DNA from: JACMLD01 sp963705285 | GTDB taxonomy: Bacteria; Bacteroidota; Bacteroidia; Chitinophagales; Chitinophagaceae | Reading direction: 5' to 3' | DNA: 64,000 nucleotides | NCBI GenBank assembly: GCA_963705285.1 | Contig: OY970066.1 | Coordinates: forward strand, 4,650,001 to 4,714,000 | In this document: piece after piece, positions 61,747 through 64,000 of the stretch | How the letters are laid out: each line of letters opens with the position of its first letter | Position numbering within the stretch: position 1 is the stretch's first letter | Notes under the pieces: model-generated | The model's database searches: none | Told to the model about the DNA's origin: nothing | What the model saw: the letters and a program-made list of their open reading frames with translations, nothing else | Translations under genes and position numbers: made by a program

Positions 61747-64000
61747 ATGCTTCTGAACTATTTTAGAACCGCCTGGCGCGCTATTACCAGGTACAAACTA
61801 TACAGCAGTCTTAACATATTGGGTTTAGCGTTGGGCATTGCGTCCTGCATCATCATCTTCCTGGTGGTTCAATATGAATTGGGTTACGATGGCTTCAACA
61901 AAAAAGCCGACCGTATCTATCGGGTAACACTAAACGCTATCGATTTTAATCCAAGTGTATCAATGGCAGTAACGCCCGCTATGCGCACCAGCTTTCCTGA
62001 ACTAGAGGAGGTATCGCAGGTATGGCAACGCGGCAATGCTACTATAACCATTGGCGAACGCCGTTTTATTCAGAACAATTACCTCTATGCAGATGAGTAT
62101 TTTGCCCGCATCTTCGATTACCAGTGGCTGAGTGGCAATGCTGCCACTGCATTGTTTGAGCCCAATGCCGCCGTACTTACCAGCAGCGCGGCCAAAAAGT
62201 TTTTTGGCACCACCAATGCTATGGGACAGCTATTTAAGCTGGATAATAACCAGACACTTAAAGTTACCGGCATTGTGGATGATCCACCAGGTAATACCAG
62301 TTTGCCATTTTCATTCCTGGTATCATTTGCCACCGTAAAAAAAGATGTGCAGGGCATGATGAACCAATTTTATGCCATTGCCGGCGGCAATACTTATATT
62401 CTAACCCCCGCTAATTATGATATCAGTATTATACAAAGGCGGATACCGGCATTTATTGAAAAGCACTGGGGCAAAGAAATTGCAACAGGTGCCCGGTTAC
62501 CGTTACAACCGTTGAAAGCTATTCATTTTGATCAGCGGTATTTAAACAACGATGCCGCACCCACCACTTCCAAAGAAACATATTGGGCGCTTTCGGCGAT
62601 CGCACTTTTTATCATTGTGCTGGCTTGTATCAATTTTATAAACCTGGCTACGGCACAGGCTATCCGCCGGGCAAAAGAAATCGGTGTAAGAAAAGTATTG
62701 GGCTCTAACCGCTCTCAATTGATAAGCCAGTTCCTGGGCGAGACCTCGCTGATGGTGCTGATTGCAATGGTTATTGGCCTGCTTGCCGTGGCCCTGTTAC
62801 TACCGCAGCTGGCAACCTGGCTGGATATCAAAATCAGCACGGCGCAATTACTGCAACCTGTAACTGTTTCGGTAATCATTGCAATTACCATTGTCATGAT
62901 ATTACTGGCAGGCTTGTACCCGGCATTTGTACAGTCGTCCTTTAACCCAGTGCAATCACTAAAAACCCAGGCTACGGTAGCAGGACGCAGGCTTACATTA
63001 CGCAAATCCCTGGTAGTAGTTCAGTTTGGTATTTCGCAGGTAATGATCATCGGCACGCTGGTGGTGGCTTACCAAATGGACTATTTTAAAAACCGAGATC
63101 TGGGTTTCGATAAAGATGCCGTGATAACAGTGGGTGTGCCCAACCGCGCAAAGCGGGAACTGTTACAACAACAATTGATGACCAACCCCGGCATAAAGGC
63201 CATCAGCTTCGCATCCGGCGCGCCCGCCTATAGTTCTTCATTCAGCGATTTTAGTTCTCCAGAGCTGGGTGTTACTAAAGGAGATGTAACAGAAATGAAA
63301 TTTATTGATGAAAATTACACCGGCATGTTCAATCTTACCATGCTGGCAGGCCGCGCCGTAGAAAAACGGAATGACGCGGACACAACGCATGAAGCGGTGA
63401 TCAACGAAGCGCTCATGCAAAAATTAAATGTACTTGATCCCCATCACGTGATTGGTGCGCATATCATGCTAAATGGCTGGTACACCACTGTTGTTGGCGT
63501 GGTGCAGGATTTCCAAAGTGAATCGAAACATAAAAAACGCAGGCCCTGTGCATTGTTATACCGCGCGCGTAGTTTTTACAGCGCATGTATTAAACTGCAA
63601 CCTGCAGGCATGCAGCGTACAATAGCTGGCATAGATAAAACATGGTCGGCCCTGTTTCCTGATCAGTTGTTTAACTATGAATTTTTAGATGAGCATATAG
63701 CCAAATGGTACCGGCAGGAAGAGAAACAATATACCGCCTTCAAATTGTTTGCGGGCATTGCTATTTTAATTTGTTGCCTGGGTTTATATGGCCTGGTAGC
63801 ATTTGCCGCAGCGCAAAGAACAAAGGAAGTGGGCATCAGAAAAGTGCTCGGCGCTTCGCTGGGCAGCATTGTGTTGCTGTTTTCCAAAGAGTTTGTATGG
63901 CTGATTATCATTGCATTTGTAATAGCCGGCCCCCTAGCCTATTATGCCATGAATATCTGGCTGCAGAATTTTGCCTACCAGGTACATATCAATGCCGGCA
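61747..64000 (+). CDS. FtsX/MacB-type permease 12 (cut by window edge)
   Basis: The frame from the ATG at 61747 (MLLNYFRTAWRAITRYKLYS) stays open to base 64000, giving 751 codons; about 40 more are expected by comparison. First helix LNILGLALGIASCIIIFLVV; core 1 has AKKFFGTTNAMGQLFKLDN. TAQ group: LATAQAIRRAKEIGVRKVLG SNRSQL; second coupling motif RTKEVGIRKVLGASLGSI. Second core VVGVVQDFQSESKHKKRRPC. The tail is not in view. The upstream gap has a lone module B fragment (TTTATGGAACGCAGTTTTTT near 61600). Confidence 0.93.
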   Translation, partial: MLLNYFRTAWRAITRYKLYSSLNILGLALGIASCIIIFLVVQYELGYDGFNKKADRIYRVTLNAIDFNPSVSMAVTPAMRTSFPELEEVSQVWQRGNATITIGERRFIQNNYLYADEYFARIFDYQWLSGNAATALFEPNAAVLTSSAAKKFFGTTNAMGQLFKLDNNQTLKVTGIVDDPPGNTSLPFSFLVSFATVKKDVQGMMNQFYAIAGGNTYILTPANYDISIIQRRIPAFIEKHWGKEIATGARLPLQPLKAIHFDQRYLNNDAAPTTSKETYWALSAIALFIIVLACINFINLATAQAIRRAKEIGVRKVLGSNRSQLISQFLGETSLMVLIAMVIGLLAVALLLPQLATWLDIKISTAQLLQPVTVSVIIAITIVMILLAGLYPAFVQSSFNPVQSLKTQATVAGRRLTLRKSLVVVQFGISQVMIIGTLVVAYQMDYFKNRDLGFDKDAVITVGVPNRAKRELLQQQLMTNPGIKAISFASGAPAYSSSFSDFSSPELGVTKGDVTEMKFIDENYTGMFNLTMLAGRAVEKRNDADTTHEAVINEALMQKLNVLDPHHVIGAHIMLNGWYTTVVGVVQDFQSESKHKKRRPCALLYRARSFYSACIKLQPAGMQRTIAGIDKTWSALFPDQLFNYEFLDEHIAKWYRQEEKQYTAFKLFAGIAILICCLGLYGLVAFAAAQRTKEVGIRKVLGASLGSIVLLFSKEFVWLIIIAFVIAGPLAYYAMNIWLQNFAYQVHINAG

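Overview
This window looks like a chromosome segment of a Bacteroidota bacterium, most likely in or near the Chitinophagaceae. The evidence is Bacteroidota-type promoters (a -7 box of the form TAnnTTTG), a near absence of Shine-Dalgarno sequences, lipoprotein signals of that phylum, families common there (DUF3347, DUF4256, YdeI, DUF2071, DUF4097), and long runs of MacB/FtsX-type permeases. No database search was possible, so family names come from recognised motifs and typical lengths.

Left half (1-25,500): mostly independent housekeeping and accessory genes. In order: the start of a patatin-like lipase, an SH3b/BON protein pair, an ABC-F ATPase, a DUF3347 protein, a GIY-YIG nuclease, an autoregulated ArsR operon (ArsR, SRPBCC, DoxX-like, DUF4256, YdeI), a membrane-anchored putative glycosidase, a methyltransferase, a HEAT-like protein, a DUF2071 protein, a minus-strand run of serA, AAA+/TPR ATPase, TPR membrane protein and type II NADH dehydrogenase, then a serine hydrolase lipoprotein, the Nnr NAD(P)HX repair enzyme, an HNH endonuclease, murB and a Rossmann-fold oxidoreductase.

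Right half (25,564-64,000): one export locus that runs off the right edge. A minus-strand pair (sigma-54-type response regulator and NtrY-like sensor kinase) diverges from a plus-strand series: one HlyD/MacA-type adaptor, one small secreted peptide, one stand-alone LolD/MacB-type ATPase, then twelve consecutive full-length FtsX/MacB-type permeases of about 780-820 residues, the last cut by the window edge. The permease run is interrupted once, by a DUF4097 beta-helix protein and a small secreted protein. Every permease keeps two FtsX coupling motifs (KEIGIRKVLGAS-like), and all eleven complete ones end in a near-identical tail (ANPVKSLRxE). No other ATPase or adaptor is present. The simplest model is one ATPase and one adaptor shared by a swappable bank of permeases under one two-component system.

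The intergenic DNA is unusual. (1) At least fifteen gaps carry degenerate tracts with a strict 7-bp period in several dialects (AACTAAA, GACATCA, GTTAAGA, GCTAATA, GTGGCTA, AATAATT). In several permease genes these end only 5-6 nt before the ATG. (2) A composite palindromic element (CCTGCCTGCCGGCAGGCAGG, then an ATGGAACGCAGAT module, then GTAGGGGCTGGGCTTGCCCC) recurs at six or seven loci, usually just after a stop codon, and is amplified as a 163-bp tandem array at 56,165-56,745. (3) There are separate local tandem repeats of 85-87, 45, about 70 and 35 bp. I saw no rRNA, tRNA, CRISPR array, insertion sequence or prophage gene.
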